Below are positions 1-6,802 of a stretch of DNA of 34,075 nt, in pieces; positions within the stretch are counted from its first letter, which is position 1; every line of letters begins with the position of its first letter. Below the pieces are notes generated by a model. It was not told the DNA's origin, searched no databases, and saw nothing but the letters and a program-made list of their open reading frames with translations. The DNA comes from Lachnospiraceae bacterium (GTDB lineage: Bacteria; Bacillota; Clostridia; Lachnospirales; Lachnospiraceae): assembly GCA_017508825.1 (NCBI GenBank), contig JAFWRC010000267.1:1-34075 (forward strand), read 5' to 3'. A program made the position numbers and the translations under genes.

Positions 1-798
1 ATGGAAAGGGTAGTGCTCGGAAAACTGCAGAAGCTGGATCTGGCCAGTAGTTCCAAAGGCGAGCAGGAAAAGTATTACGATCCGGTAAATCACAAGTATA
101 TCAAGCTGCCGTTTTATTATGAAGGCAGGTACTGGAAAGATTATATGGTCGAGCATCTGTCCGGAAGGATCTTTGGCAGGGATTATACTTTGGGAGTTCC
201 TATTGTAGATCAGGAGATCGTGATGACGGATAAAAATCTGCATGCGGTGCGGTCGGATGATTTCTGCAAAGACGGAGAGCTTTGGATCTCATTTGCCAGG
301 ATCTATGATCGTTTCCGGGTATATGTAGAAGACTGCCGGAGCGGTGAGGAACGGTTATGGCAGATGATCAACACAATGAGAGATGAATGCGGTGTGGATA
401 TCATGCCATATCTGTGTGTTATGTTTACAGCGGATTTCCTTCTTTTGAATGAAGACCGGCATTTCAATAATCTGGGGCTGTTTTATAAAAAAGACGGAAG
501 CTACGGAATTGCGCCGCTCTTTGATTTTGGCCTGGGATTGTTTGAGCATCAGAAGATCTACGAAGGAAAAACGCTGGAAGAGATCGATCCGTTTCATTTC
601 CGTTTAAAGCCGCTGGGCGTATGCGAAACGGATGCGCTGGCGTATCTGGCGGATATGGGATGCAGGGAAGACATCGCATATGTGGTGAGTGGTATCCGTA
701 TGGATCTGGAGGAAGCATTATTTCCGAGCAGAAATGCTTATGACTACTATATGCAGGCAGCGGAATTGCTTAGGAGGCAGTATGAAAGGAAAGTTTGA
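1..798 (+). CDS. HipA-like Ser/Thr kinase, possibly 5'-partial
   Basis: Compact kinase of the HipA/HipT/CtkA type, likely to phosphorylate a protein or translation factor in the cytoplasm; the substrate is unknown. The motifs are in family order: a serine-rich Gly/Gln loop (SSSKGEQEKY, residues 16-25) matching the HipA nucleotide loop that carries the regulatory serine, a lysine at 35, a glutamate at 51, the catalytic NEDRHFNN (150-157, Asp152) and the metal-binding DFG (175-177). At 265 residues it lacks the roughly 100-residue N-terminal subdomain of E. coli HipA. The window opens exactly on an ATG, so the true start and any hipB-like gene upstream cannot be seen. Its end overlaps the next gene by 17 bp, so the two are probably translated together. 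The kinase call is firm; a toxin role is inferred. Confidence 0.8.
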   Translation: MERVVLGKLQKLDLASSSKGEQEKYYDPVNHKYIKLPFYYEGRYWKDYMVEHLSGRIFGRDYTLGVPIVDQEIVMTDKNLHAVRSDDFCKDGELWISFARIYDRFRVYVEDCRSGEERLWQMINTMRDECGVDIMPYLCVMFTADFLLLNEDRHFNNLGLFYKKDGSYGIAPLFDFGLGLFEHQKIYEGKTLEEIDPFHFRLKPLGVCETDALAYLADMGCREDIAYVVSGIRMDLEEALFPSRNAYDYYMQAAELLRRQYERKV

Positions 799-1099
799 TC
801 TGGGGAATCTCTCCGGCATCTTAATGAAGCGTGACCAGCCGGTGCTGCGCTTTGCATTTAAAGACGGTTTTTTAACAGACAAGGAAGTATTGAATGCAAA
901 ACTGCTTCCGTTTGATATGCTGGACGAGGTATGCCAGCGCACGATCGAAAACTTTTTCTGGTACAGGGTAACGCCGCTTACCCGTCAGGGATTGGAAGAA
1001 AGCTTAAAAGAATACGGTATTCCGGCAAATTATGAGGCAATGATCCGCGCAGGCAGCGGGCATTGTATTCACGATGACTATTATCTGGAAAGCATATGA
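782..1099 (+). CDS. Small partner protein of the HipA-like kinase
   Basis: A 105-residue protein with no domain I can name. It starts inside the end of the kinase gene, with AGGAGG at 772-777 and ATG at 782. It is soluble, mixed alpha/beta in character, and has no signal peptide or membrane segment. The N-terminal half (GILMKRDQPVLRFAFKDGFL) looks like strands, and the C-terminal half is helical with a His/Asp-rich end. In HipBST systems the HipA N-terminal subdomain is a separate small protein (HipS) that inhibits the kinase HipT. This protein is the right size for such a partner but lies downstream of the kinase instead of upstream. That role is inference; it could also be a substrate adaptor. 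Confidence 0.65.
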   Translation: MKGKFDLGNLSGILMKRDQPVLRFAFKDGFLTDKEVLNAKLLPFDMLDEVCQRTIENFFWYRVTPLTRQGLEESLKEYGIPANYEAMIRAGSGHCIHDDYYLESI

Positions 1100-1107
1100 C
1101 AGAAATC

Positions 1108-1950
1108 CTAACAATTCCCCGTATGCACGAAGCGCAGATGTTTGCGGGCAGTTTCGGCCAGGGCATAGACGCGGTCCACATCGGTGGGCGGGCGGTCCTG
1201 CATCCGGTATCTCGGGAAGAAGCGGGATACGTGTAACGGGATGTTTTCGCCATCCGGCAATGAAGCGATCCAGGAGGAGAGTTCCTCCATTTCTTCAAAG
1301 CGGTCATTTTCCCCAGGGATGATCAGGCAGCTGATCTCCACATGGGAGAAGGTGGCTGCTTTTTCAATGAAGCGCATCACAGTACTGCGGTCGCCGCCGC
1401 AGATCTCTTTATAAAATCGGTCGGTAAATGCCTTCAGGTCAATGTTCATGGCATCGATGTGCCCACGCAGGGCTTCGCAGGTATCTTCACAAGCCAGACC
1501 GGCAGTGACCAGGACGGTTTTCATACTGTGGGCATGAACCAGTTTTGCGGTGTCCAGGACATACTCGATCCCGACTAAGGGCTCGTTGTAGGTAAAGGCC
1601 ACACCAATATTCCCTTCCGGCACACAGCGTTCCGCCAGGGCGGTCAGTTCTTCGGGGCTTATAATATGCGACTGGTATTTCAGCTGTTCCAGATCTTCCG
1701 GATGTGAGATCTCGTGATTCTGGCAGAAACGGCAGGACAGGTTGCAGCCGAAGCTGCCGACCGAGAGGATGCGGCTGCCCGGATGGAAATGCGCCAGCGG
1801 TTTCTTTTCGATGGGATCTAATGCAAGAGATGTGATGCATCCGTAATTATCCGGAACAATGGCGTTTTCACGGCATACTCTGGCCAGGCAGCGGCCCCGC
1901 TGCCCTTCTTTCAGTTCACAATGATGGATGCACAGATCACATTTCGCCAT
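1108..1950 (-). CDS. amrS: AmmeMemoRadiSam system radical SAM enzyme
   Basis: Radical SAM enzyme of the AmmeMemoRadiSam (AmrS, PflA-like) family. The Cx3Cx2C cluster motif is CNLSCRFC, about 70 residues in, and a Cys-rich N-terminus (CDLCIHHCELKEGQRGRC) is diagnostic of this family. The start chosen is ATG at 1950 (MAKCDLC), because family members begin directly at this cysteine motif; an upstream in-frame start at 2019 would add 23 unrelated residues. There is no Shine-Dalgarno sequence, and the promoter spacing suggests an almost leaderless mRNA. The length of 280 residues is usual. AMMECR1 and Memo-domain partners, often encoded next door, are absent here. It converges on the kinase pair with only 8 bp between stop codons. 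The physiological reaction is not settled by anything in the sequence. Confidence 0.85.
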   Translation of the reverse strand: MAKCDLCIHHCELKEGQRGRCLARVCRENAIVPDNYGCITSLALDPIEKKPLAHFHPGSRILSVGSFGCNLSCRFCQNHEISHPEDLEQLKYQSHIISPEELTALAERCVPEGNIGVAFTYNEPLVGIEYVLDTAKLVHAHSMKTVLVTAGLACEDTCEALRGHIDAMNIDLKAFTDRFYKEICGGDRSTVMRFIEKAATFSHVEISCLIIPGENDRFEEMEELSSWIASLPDGENIPLHVSRFFPRYRMQDRPPTDVDRVYALAETARKHLRFVHTGNC

Positions 1951-1956
1951 AATCCA

Positions 1957-1985
1957 AGTAAAACACCGGTGTGGATGCTTGTCAA
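1957..1985 (-). promoter_or_regulatory. Promoter of the radical SAM gene, near-leaderless
   Basis: On the minus strand a perfect -35 TTGACA (1980-1985) is followed by a 17-bp spacer and a -10-like TTTACT (1957-1962). The usual distance puts the first transcribed base at about 1950, the A of the chosen ATG. The 5-bp dyad CCGAT/ATCGG lies at 1989-2006, between this promoter and the divergent one. Confidence 0.5.
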
Positions 1986-2013
1986 GGCCGATCCGCGGGA
2001 AATCGGATAGGGA

Positions 2014-2042
2014 TTGCAAGCCTGCTTAAATTGCGGTATAGT
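2014..2042 (+). promoter_or_regulatory. Promoter of the FG-GAP-like lipoprotein gene
   Basis: TTGCAA (2014-2019), a 17-bp spacer and TATAGT (2037-2042), then a 5' leader of about 40 nt ending in a strong GGGAGGAG ribosome site before ATG 2088. It is back to back with the radical SAM promoter. Confidence 0.65.
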
Positions 2043-2087
2043 GAATAGGCTGAAAAATATGGATTTATAATAGGGAGGAGAAAAACT

Positions 2088-3047
2088 ATGAAAAAGACAA
2101 AGGTTATCCGCTGGCTGGGAATGACAACGGGCATCCTGCTCTTGGCCGGATGCGGTGAACAGGAGACCGGCCGCGGACAGATGACGGAAAGCACAGAGAA
2201 AGAAACGCCGCAGGCAACCGAGGAACCGGCACCCACCGAAGCAGAGACCGGCAGCAGTGAGGAAGCGGAGCAGTCGACAGAGGCGCCGGAAGTTATGGAA
2301 GCAGATCCGACACCTGCCGAAGAAGAGGATGGGGATCTCGAGACGTCGCCGGTAGCGCTGTGGGAATACGAAGGCTATGTCGATGAATGTAAAGAATACA
2401 CATGGCGGAAGGAATTTGCCGACTGCGATTATGACGGGGACGGAAAGACAGACCGCGTATACCGTTCCCATGTAGCAGATACGGATATTGCAACCTATAC
2501 GATCGAGTTTGGCAACGGGCGCACCCTGACGACTCCGGATGGCTGGAATACCGGTTTTCCGCATGTACAGGCCGGGGATCTGAACGGAGACGGTGAGCCC
2601 GAGATCCTGTTTACGATGACATATGATACCAGTACGGATCCGCTTGCTTTTGGAGATCTGTGGCTGTTTGCCTGGAACGGAACGGATTATGAGGAAGAAA
2701 AGCTTCCGCTGGCAGCAGGCGAAAATGGCGCGAAGTGCATAACCATCGACTATCAGAAAACTTCGGATACCACGGTAGCGGTGCAGGTGGCGCAGAATGG
2801 TTTTGAATGTGAAGTGAGTGCAGACGAGGATGCTCTCGCGTACTGGTATTATGAAGATGCGAAAAACCAAAATGCCATGGTGTACTATGCAGATATGGAA
2901 ACGGACGGTAAGGCGCATATACACTGCTATGCAGAGATGTTTTCCAAATCCGGACAGTGTCTGGAGTTTGATCTGGTTTCGAAAGGGGACAGTTACGCGA
3001 TCGAGAATATGAAATATATGGATGAGCCTTATTACTGGTGGGAATAA
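2088..3047 (+). CDS. Secreted lipoprotein with FG-GAP/VCBS-like repeats
   Basis: A 319-residue predicted lipoprotein. A basic start, a hydrophobic stretch and the lipobox LLAGC (Cys22) point to lipid anchoring on the outer face of the membrane. Residues 23-90 form a low-complexity Glu/Thr/Pro/Ala linker. The folded part contains two DxDxDG-type loops (DYDGDGKTD and DLNGDGEPE), the calcium-binding signature of FG-GAP/VCBS or integrin-like beta-propeller blades. Only about two blades are present, so this is not a full propeller. The start is supported by a GGGAGGAG site. It appears to be a single-gene unit, since metY has its own promoter. The ligand is unknown; binding to an extracellular partner or polysaccharide is a guess from the fold. 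Confidence 0.75.
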   Translation: MKKTKVIRWLGMTTGILLLAGCGEQETGRGQMTESTEKETPQATEEPAPTEAETGSSEEAEQSTEAPEVMEADPTPAEEEDGDLETSPVALWEYEGYVDECKEYTWRKEFADCDYDGDGKTDRVYRSHVADTDIATYTIEFGNGRTLTTPDGWNTGFPHVQAGDLNGDGEPEILFTMTYDTSTDPLAFGDLWLFAWNGTDYEEEKLPLAAGENGAKCITIDYQKTSDTTVAVQVAQNGFECEVSADEDALAYWYYEDAKNQNAMVYYADMETDGKAHIHCYAEMFSKSGQCLEFDLVSKGDSYAIENMKYMDEPYYWWE

Positions 3048-3076
3048 GGCAGGATATGGCAGGGAAAAGCATACCA

Positions 3077-3103
3077 AAATGGTAGACTTTTTCTTGCCAT
3101 TTT
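3077..3103. repeat. Short inverted repeat overlapping the metY -35
   Basis: AAAATGG (3077-3083) and CCATTTT (3097-3103) are exact inverted repeats around a T-rich 13-nt loop. The right arm covers the metY -35. It could be an operator or a weak terminator for the lipoprotein gene; the stem is short and AT-rich. Confidence 0.3.
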
Positions 3104-3122
3104 CATTGAAAAGACTTAAAAT
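3094..3122 (+). promoter_or_regulatory. metY promoter
   Basis: TTGCCA (3094-3099), a 17-bp spacer and TAAAAT (3117-3122). The predicted leader is only about 40 nt and ends in CAGGAGG. That is too short for a SAM riboswitch or T-box, so the common leader controls of methionine genes are absent. Confidence 0.6.
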
Positions 3123-3171
3123 AGGTTATTATTTCTGACATTATTATATAGAGGAAACAGGAGGAACAACA

Positions 3172-4458
3172 ATGAGCGAACAGAAGATCGGCACCAAATG
3201 TGTGCAGGCAGGCTATACACCGAAGAACGGGGAACCGAGACAGATCCCCATCGTACAGTCTACCACCTTTAAATATGATACCAGCGAGGATATGGGCAAG
3301 CTGTTTGACCTGGAAGCATCCGGCTATTTCTACACCCGGCTGCAGAACCCGACCAACGATTATGTGGCAGCAAAGATCGCGGCTTTGGAAGGCGGCAGTG
3401 CAGCAATGCTTACTTCTTCCGGACAGGCAGCAAACTTCTTTGCGCTGTTCAATATCTGCGAAAACGGCAGCCATATCGTGGCTTCCTCTTCTATCTACGG
3501 CGGTACCTTCAACCTGATCAGTGTGACCATGGCAAAGATGGGCATTGATGTGACCTTTGTTTCTCCGGACAGCACTGATGAAGAGCTGGACGCTGCATTC
3601 AGGGACAATACCCGTGCAATGTTTGGTGAGACCATCGCCAATCCGGCGCTGACGGTACTGGATATCGAAAGATTTGCTAATGCTGCTCACAGACACGGCG
3701 TGCCCCTGATCGTGGATAACACGTTCCCGACACCGGTAAACTGCCGTCCGATCGAATGGGGCGCAGATATCGTAACACATTCTACTACAAAATACATTGA
3801 TGGCCACGGTACATCCGTCGGTGGCTGCATCGTAGATTCCGGCAAGTTTGACTGGATGGCGCATGCCGACAAATTCCCGGGGCTTTGCACACCGGACGAG
3901 TCTTATCATGGCATTACCTATGCAGAAAAGTTCGGTAAAGAAGGCGCATTCATCACCAAAGCTACTGCACAGCTGATGCGTGATTTCGGCTGCATCCAGT
4001 CCCCGCAGCATGCATTCTATATCAATCTTGGTCTGGAATCCCTGCATGTACGTATGCCGAAACATGTGGAAAACGGGCAGGCCGTTGCAGAATTCCTGGA
4101 GAAGCAGCCGCAGGTTGTAAAAGTAAATTACTCCGGACTGAAGAGCGATCCTTATTATGAACTGGGTCAGAAATACCTGCCGAAGGGCGGATGCGGCGTC
4201 GTTTCCTTTGAACTGAAGGGCGGCAGAAAGGCTGCAGAAGCATTTATGAAACGTCTGAAACTGGCTGCGATTGAAACCCACGTAGCAGATGCGCGTACAT
4301 GCTGCTTAAATCCGGCTACTTCTACCCATCGTCAGATGACCGATGAGCAGCTGGCTGCAGCAGGTATTCCGGCAGGACTGGTGCGTATGTCCTGCGGTCT
4401 GGAAGATAAGGAAGACCTGATCGCTGACCTGGCACAGGCCTTGGAAGGATTGAACTAA
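3172..4458 (+). CDS. metY: O-acetylhomoserine sulfhydrylase
   Basis: PLP-dependent Cys/Met metabolism enzyme (cystathionine gamma-synthase fold) of the O-acetylhomoserine aminocarboxypropyltransferase type. It condenses O-acetylhomoserine with sulfide to give homocysteine and acetate in the cytoplasm. The length of 428 residues fits MetY, which is longer than the ~380-residue MetB/MetC enzymes. Visible family motifs are YTRLQNPT (54-61), SSGQAA (82-87), the VDNTFPTP segment with the PLP-binding Asp (181-188), and the Schiff-base lysine in HSTTKYIDGHG (Lys207). The start is supported by CAGGAGG nine bases upstream of ATG. It is monocistronic, with its own promoter and a strong terminator. Direct sulfhydrylation is the likely route to methionine. 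Confidence 0.93.
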   Translation: MSEQKIGTKCVQAGYTPKNGEPRQIPIVQSTTFKYDTSEDMGKLFDLEASGYFYTRLQNPTNDYVAAKIAALEGGSAAMLTSSGQAANFFALFNICENGSHIVASSSIYGGTFNLISVTMAKMGIDVTFVSPDSTDEELDAAFRDNTRAMFGETIANPALTVLDIERFANAAHRHGVPLIVDNTFPTPVNCRPIEWGADIVTHSTTKYIDGHGTSVGGCIVDSGKFDWMAHADKFPGLCTPDESYHGITYAEKFGKEGAFITKATAQLMRDFGCIQSPQHAFYINLGLESLHVRMPKHVENGQAVAEFLEKQPQVVKVNYSGLKSDPYYELGQKYLPKGGCGVVSFELKGGRKAAEAFMKRLKLAAIETHVADARTCCLNPATSTHRQMTDEQLAAAGIPAGLVRMSCGLEDKEDLIADLAQALEGLN

Positions 4459-4480
4459 AAACAGAAAGAAATTTTATAGA

Positions 4481-4510
4481 AAACCGTCGTTGTAAAAGCG
4501 GCGGTTTTTT
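4481..4510 (+). terminator. Intrinsic terminator of metY
   Basis: Stem AAACCGTCG (4481-4489) with CGGCGGTTT (4499-4507), one G-T wobble, a 9-nt loop and a run of T's to 4510. The -35 of the next promoter starts in its loop. Confidence 0.9.
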
Positions 4511-4518
4511 GTTAGTAT
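4490..4518 (+). promoter_or_regulatory. Promoter embedded in the metY terminator
   Basis: TTGTAA (4490-4495, in the terminator loop), a 17-bp spacer made of the descending stem and T-tract, then TAGTAT (4513-4518). It would give the 4597 gene a leader of about 70 nt containing a small nested hairpin (TCCCGA 4528-4533 with TCGGGA 4552-4557). The same layout recurs before the SulP gene. Confidence 0.6.
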
Positions 4519-4596
4519 GAAAGTATATCCCGAGGGAAGGATCCCTGGTTTTCGGGAGAAGAGCAATGTGCTTTTCAGAGCAGAAAGGAGGCTGCT

Positions 4597-5520
4597 GTGA
4601 GTATATCTTTTGGTGTGAACAATATCCACGCCGTCGGTGCCATCGGCCTGAAAAATGCCGGTCTCAGTGATTATATGTCCCGTAAGGCAAAGGCTGAGGC
4701 AAAGAAAAGAACCGACGGATCTTCGAAAAAATCCAAAAAGAAAAAAATAGAATATAACTTTAAGGGTGTGTCCTCACAGATCGTGCGTGCGCGTACGGTG
4801 AGCAGTGCGTCCATTGCATACCTGACGGCGCGTCGTAAGGTCGTGGATCTGATGAAGAAGCGGGGGGCGAAGGAATATGATCAGGATGAGGTGGAAATCG
4901 CAATCCGCCATGCGGAAGCCATCCTGCGTACCGCCCGGAAAAAGAAGAAGCATCTGATGGAAGAGGACGAGGCAAAGCGGCAGGCCAAAAAGAACGAGGA
5001 AGAGAAAGACGGTTCCGGAGCGATGCCGGAAGAGGACCTGTTTGAAGCGCTTTCCGAAGAAGAGACTTCTGAAGAAGAAAATGTGGAGGAAGACGAAGAG
5101 CAGGAGTATACGGACGAAGAACTTGAAAAAATGACGGAGGAACTTTCCGAAGAACTGCAGGAGAAGATGGAGCAGGACATCACGGAATGGATGAGAGAAC
5201 TCGAAGAGCAGATGGCTTTAGAGGAACAGATGGAATCCTTTTCTGAATTTGTTTCGCCCCATATGACAGAGGAAGATCTGGAAAATCTGAAAAAGAAGCA
5301 CCGTTCAAAAGAACTGCTGGAGATCACGAAAGCAGATATGGAATATCTGAAATCCATGTTTGAGAAGTACGAGAAAGAGAAAGCGGAGAATTCCGGGCTG
5401 AGCGGTATATCGAAGGACGGTTTTTCCGCCGGAAGCTCGCTGGGATTTTCGGCATCGACCGGTACATCGATCGGTGAAACAGTGGCCACAGAAGGTGTGA
5501 GTGTAGATGTGTCCGTGTGA
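4597..5520 (+). CDS. Acidic coiled-coil protein of unknown function
   Basis: A 307-residue cytoplasmic protein with a GTG start set by AAAGGAGG just upstream. I do not recognise a named domain, but the YNFKGVSSQIVRARTVSSA segment followed by ARRKV and a helical region rich in Arg/Lys resembles uncharacterised proteins I associate with Lachnospiraceae. The layout is a short hydrophobic N-terminus, a Lys-rich patch (35-50), a basic helical domain (55-125), a very acidic Glu-rich coiled coil (125-260), and a Ser/Gly-rich tail resembling a flexible linker. There is no signal peptide or membrane segment. The sharp basic-to-acidic change suggests a nucleic-acid-binding or scaffold protein, which is inference. 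It is monocistronic, ending before a palindromic repeat that can serve as its terminator. Confidence 0.8.
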   Translation: MSISFGVNNIHAVGAIGLKNAGLSDYMSRKAKAEAKKRTDGSSKKSKKKKIEYNFKGVSSQIVRARTVSSASIAYLTARRKVVDLMKKRGAKEYDQDEVEIAIRHAEAILRTARKKKKHLMEEDEAKRQAKKNEEEKDGSGAMPEEDLFEALSEEETSEEENVEEDEEQEYTDEELEKMTEELSEELQEKMEQDITEWMRELEEQMALEEQMESFSEFVSPHMTEEDLENLKKKHRSKELLEITKADMEYLKSMFEKYEKEKAENSGLSGISKDGFSAGSSLGFSASTGTSIGETVATEGVSVDVSV

Positions 5521-5547
5521 AAAAAGACACTGCCTTGCACCGATCAA

Positions 5548-5601
5548 GCCACAGGGACGGTTCTCTGGCTCAAAACGAGCCATGAGAACCGTCCCTGTGG
5601 C
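5548..5601. repeat. REP-like palindrome, copy 1 (also a terminator)
   Basis: Arms 5548-5571 and 5577-5601 are near-perfect inverted repeats with one extra base in the right arm and a 5-nt loop. The core is CAGGGACGGTTCTC / GAGAACCGTCCCTG. The hairpin is followed by TTTTATTT, so it can terminate the 4597 gene. It shares sequence with 6726-6782. Confidence 0.9.
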
Positions 5602-5607
5602 TTTTAT

Positions 5608-5637
5608 TTGAGTAGTGTGGTATTATATCCTTATAGT
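5608..5637 (+). promoter_or_regulatory. Probable mnmA promoter
   Basis: TTGAGT (5608-5613), an 18-bp spacer and TATAGT (5632-5637), immediately after the palindrome and about 30 nt before the ATG. Confidence 0.45.
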
Positions 5638-5665
5638 ATCGAGGATGATCGATAGGAGCAGGCAA

Positions 5666-6727
5666 ATGGCGAAAGTGATTGTGGGCATGTCCGGTGGTGT
5701 GGACAGTGCCGTGTGTGCATATCTGTTAAAGGCGGCCGGTTATGAAGTGATCGGTGTGACATTAAAGACATGGGTGGCGGCAGACGGGAAAGAGAGCCGC
5801 TGCTGTGAGATTGATGATGCCAGACTGGTGGCGGACCAGATCGGCATACCGTATTATGCGGTTAACTGCATCTCGGAATTTCAGAGATGCGTGATCGATC
5901 CCTTTGTGCAGGCGTATATCAATGGGCTGACCCCGAATCCCTGCATTGGCTGCAATCGTTATATCAAGTGGGACCGTATGCTGGATTTTGCAAAGTCTAT
6001 GCAGGCGGAATACATTGCCACAGGGCATTATGCTTCGGTGGTGCAGCTGGAAAACGGCAGATATACGGTGAAACAGGCGGATCATATCGCAAAAGACCAG
6101 ACCTATATGCTGTATAAATTATCGCAGGAGCAGCTGGCGCATACACTGATGCCGCTGGGGAAGCTGACTAAGGAGCAGGTGCGGGCGATCGCCGTACAGG
6201 CGGGGATTTCCGTGGCGCAGAAGCCGGACAGTCAGGAGATCTGTTTTGTGCCGGAAGGTAACTATGCGGATTATATTGAAGAAAATGCGGAATGTGATCT
6301 GCCGCCGGAAGGTAACTTTGTGGATGAAGAGGGCAAAGTGCTGGGACGGCATAAGGGCATCATCCACTATACCGTGGGGCAGCGAAAGGGGCTTGGCATC
6401 GCATTGGGCGAGCCGGCCTATGTAAAAGAGATCCGGACGGAAACGAACGAAGTGGTGCTGGCGCCGGACAGTTCTTTATACAGTGATACCGTAGTGTGCG
6501 GAGATGTCAATTTTATGGGTATCGCGCCTTTGGCGGTGGGAGAAAAGATCCGCTGCCTGGCCAAGATCCGCTATCATCACACGCCCCAGAGCGCAGAACT
6601 GGAAATGCTCGCCGAAGATACCGTGCAGATCCGTTTCGATGCGCCGGTACGCGCCGTCACTCCGGGACAGTCCGCGGTATTCTATGATGAAGACAACTGT
6701 GTTGTCGGAGGCGGAGTGATCAAATGA
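5666..6727 (+). CDS. mnmA: tRNA-specific 2-thiouridylase MnmA
   Basis: ATP-dependent tRNA sulfurtransferase that makes the 2-thio group of U34 in the tRNAs for Lys, Glu and Gln, taking sulfur from a cysteine-desulfurase relay. Motifs are the PP-loop SGGVDS (9-14), CCEIDDARLVADQIGIPYY (46-64), NPCIGCNRYIKWD with the catalytic Cys96, and DSQEICFVPEGNY with the second Cys193. The start at 5666 is set by AGGAG seven bases upstream and by the family N-terminus MAKVIVGMSGG; an upstream in-frame ATG at 5615 adds only a non-family tail. The length of 353 residues is normal. A palindromic repeat begins at its stop codon: the G and A of TGA are the first bases of that element. It is followed by, and perhaps co-transcribed with, a phosphoesterase gene. 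Confidence 0.95.
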   Translation: MAKVIVGMSGGVDSAVCAYLLKAAGYEVIGVTLKTWVAADGKESRCCEIDDARLVADQIGIPYYAVNCISEFQRCVIDPFVQAYINGLTPNPCIGCNRYIKWDRMLDFAKSMQAEYIATGHYASVVQLENGRYTVKQADHIAKDQTYMLYKLSQEQLAHTLMPLGKLTKEQVRAIAVQAGISVAQKPDSQEICFVPEGNYADYIEENAECDLPPEGNFVDEEGKVLGRHKGIIHYTVGQRKGLGIALGEPAYVKEIRTETNEVVLAPDSSLYSDTVVCGDVNFMGIAPLAVGEKIRCLAKIRYHHTPQSAELEMLAEDTVQIRFDAPVRAVTPGQSAVFYDEDNCVVGGGVIK

Positions 6728-6782
6728 GCCACAGGGACGGTTCTCCGGCTCATTCTGGGCCGGAGAACCGTCCCCATGGCTC
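6726..6782. repeat. REP-like palindrome, copy 2
   Basis: Left arm 6726-6751 (GAGCCACAGGGACGGTTCTC followed by CGGCTC) and right arm 6759-6782 form a long hairpin. It is clearly the same family as 5548-5601, with compensating variation in the inner stem. No T-tract follows, so transcription may pass into the next gene. The right arm contains an ATG (6776) in frame with the next gene, but that ATG has no ribosome site. Confidence 0.9.
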
Positions 6783-6802
6783 AAAAATACAGGGGGAAAT
6801 AT

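Noticed and set aside
1911..3077. Long minus-strand open frame opposite the lipoprotein gene
   Set aside because: It is antisense to a well-supported gene, has no ribosome site and gives a low-complexity Cys/Phe/Arg-rich translation; reverse-strand stops are simply rare here.
3048..3171. SAM riboswitch or T-box ahead of metY
   Set aside because: The predicted leader is only about 40 nt and holds no such fold.
3103..4281. 392-codon minus-strand frame opposite metY
   Set aside because: It is a shadow of metY codon usage; there is no family motif and no ribosome site.
6776..6802. Earlier ATG for the phosphoesterase
   Set aside because: It lies inside the palindrome arm without a ribosome site, and ATG 6803 has AGGGGGA and the family N-terminus.
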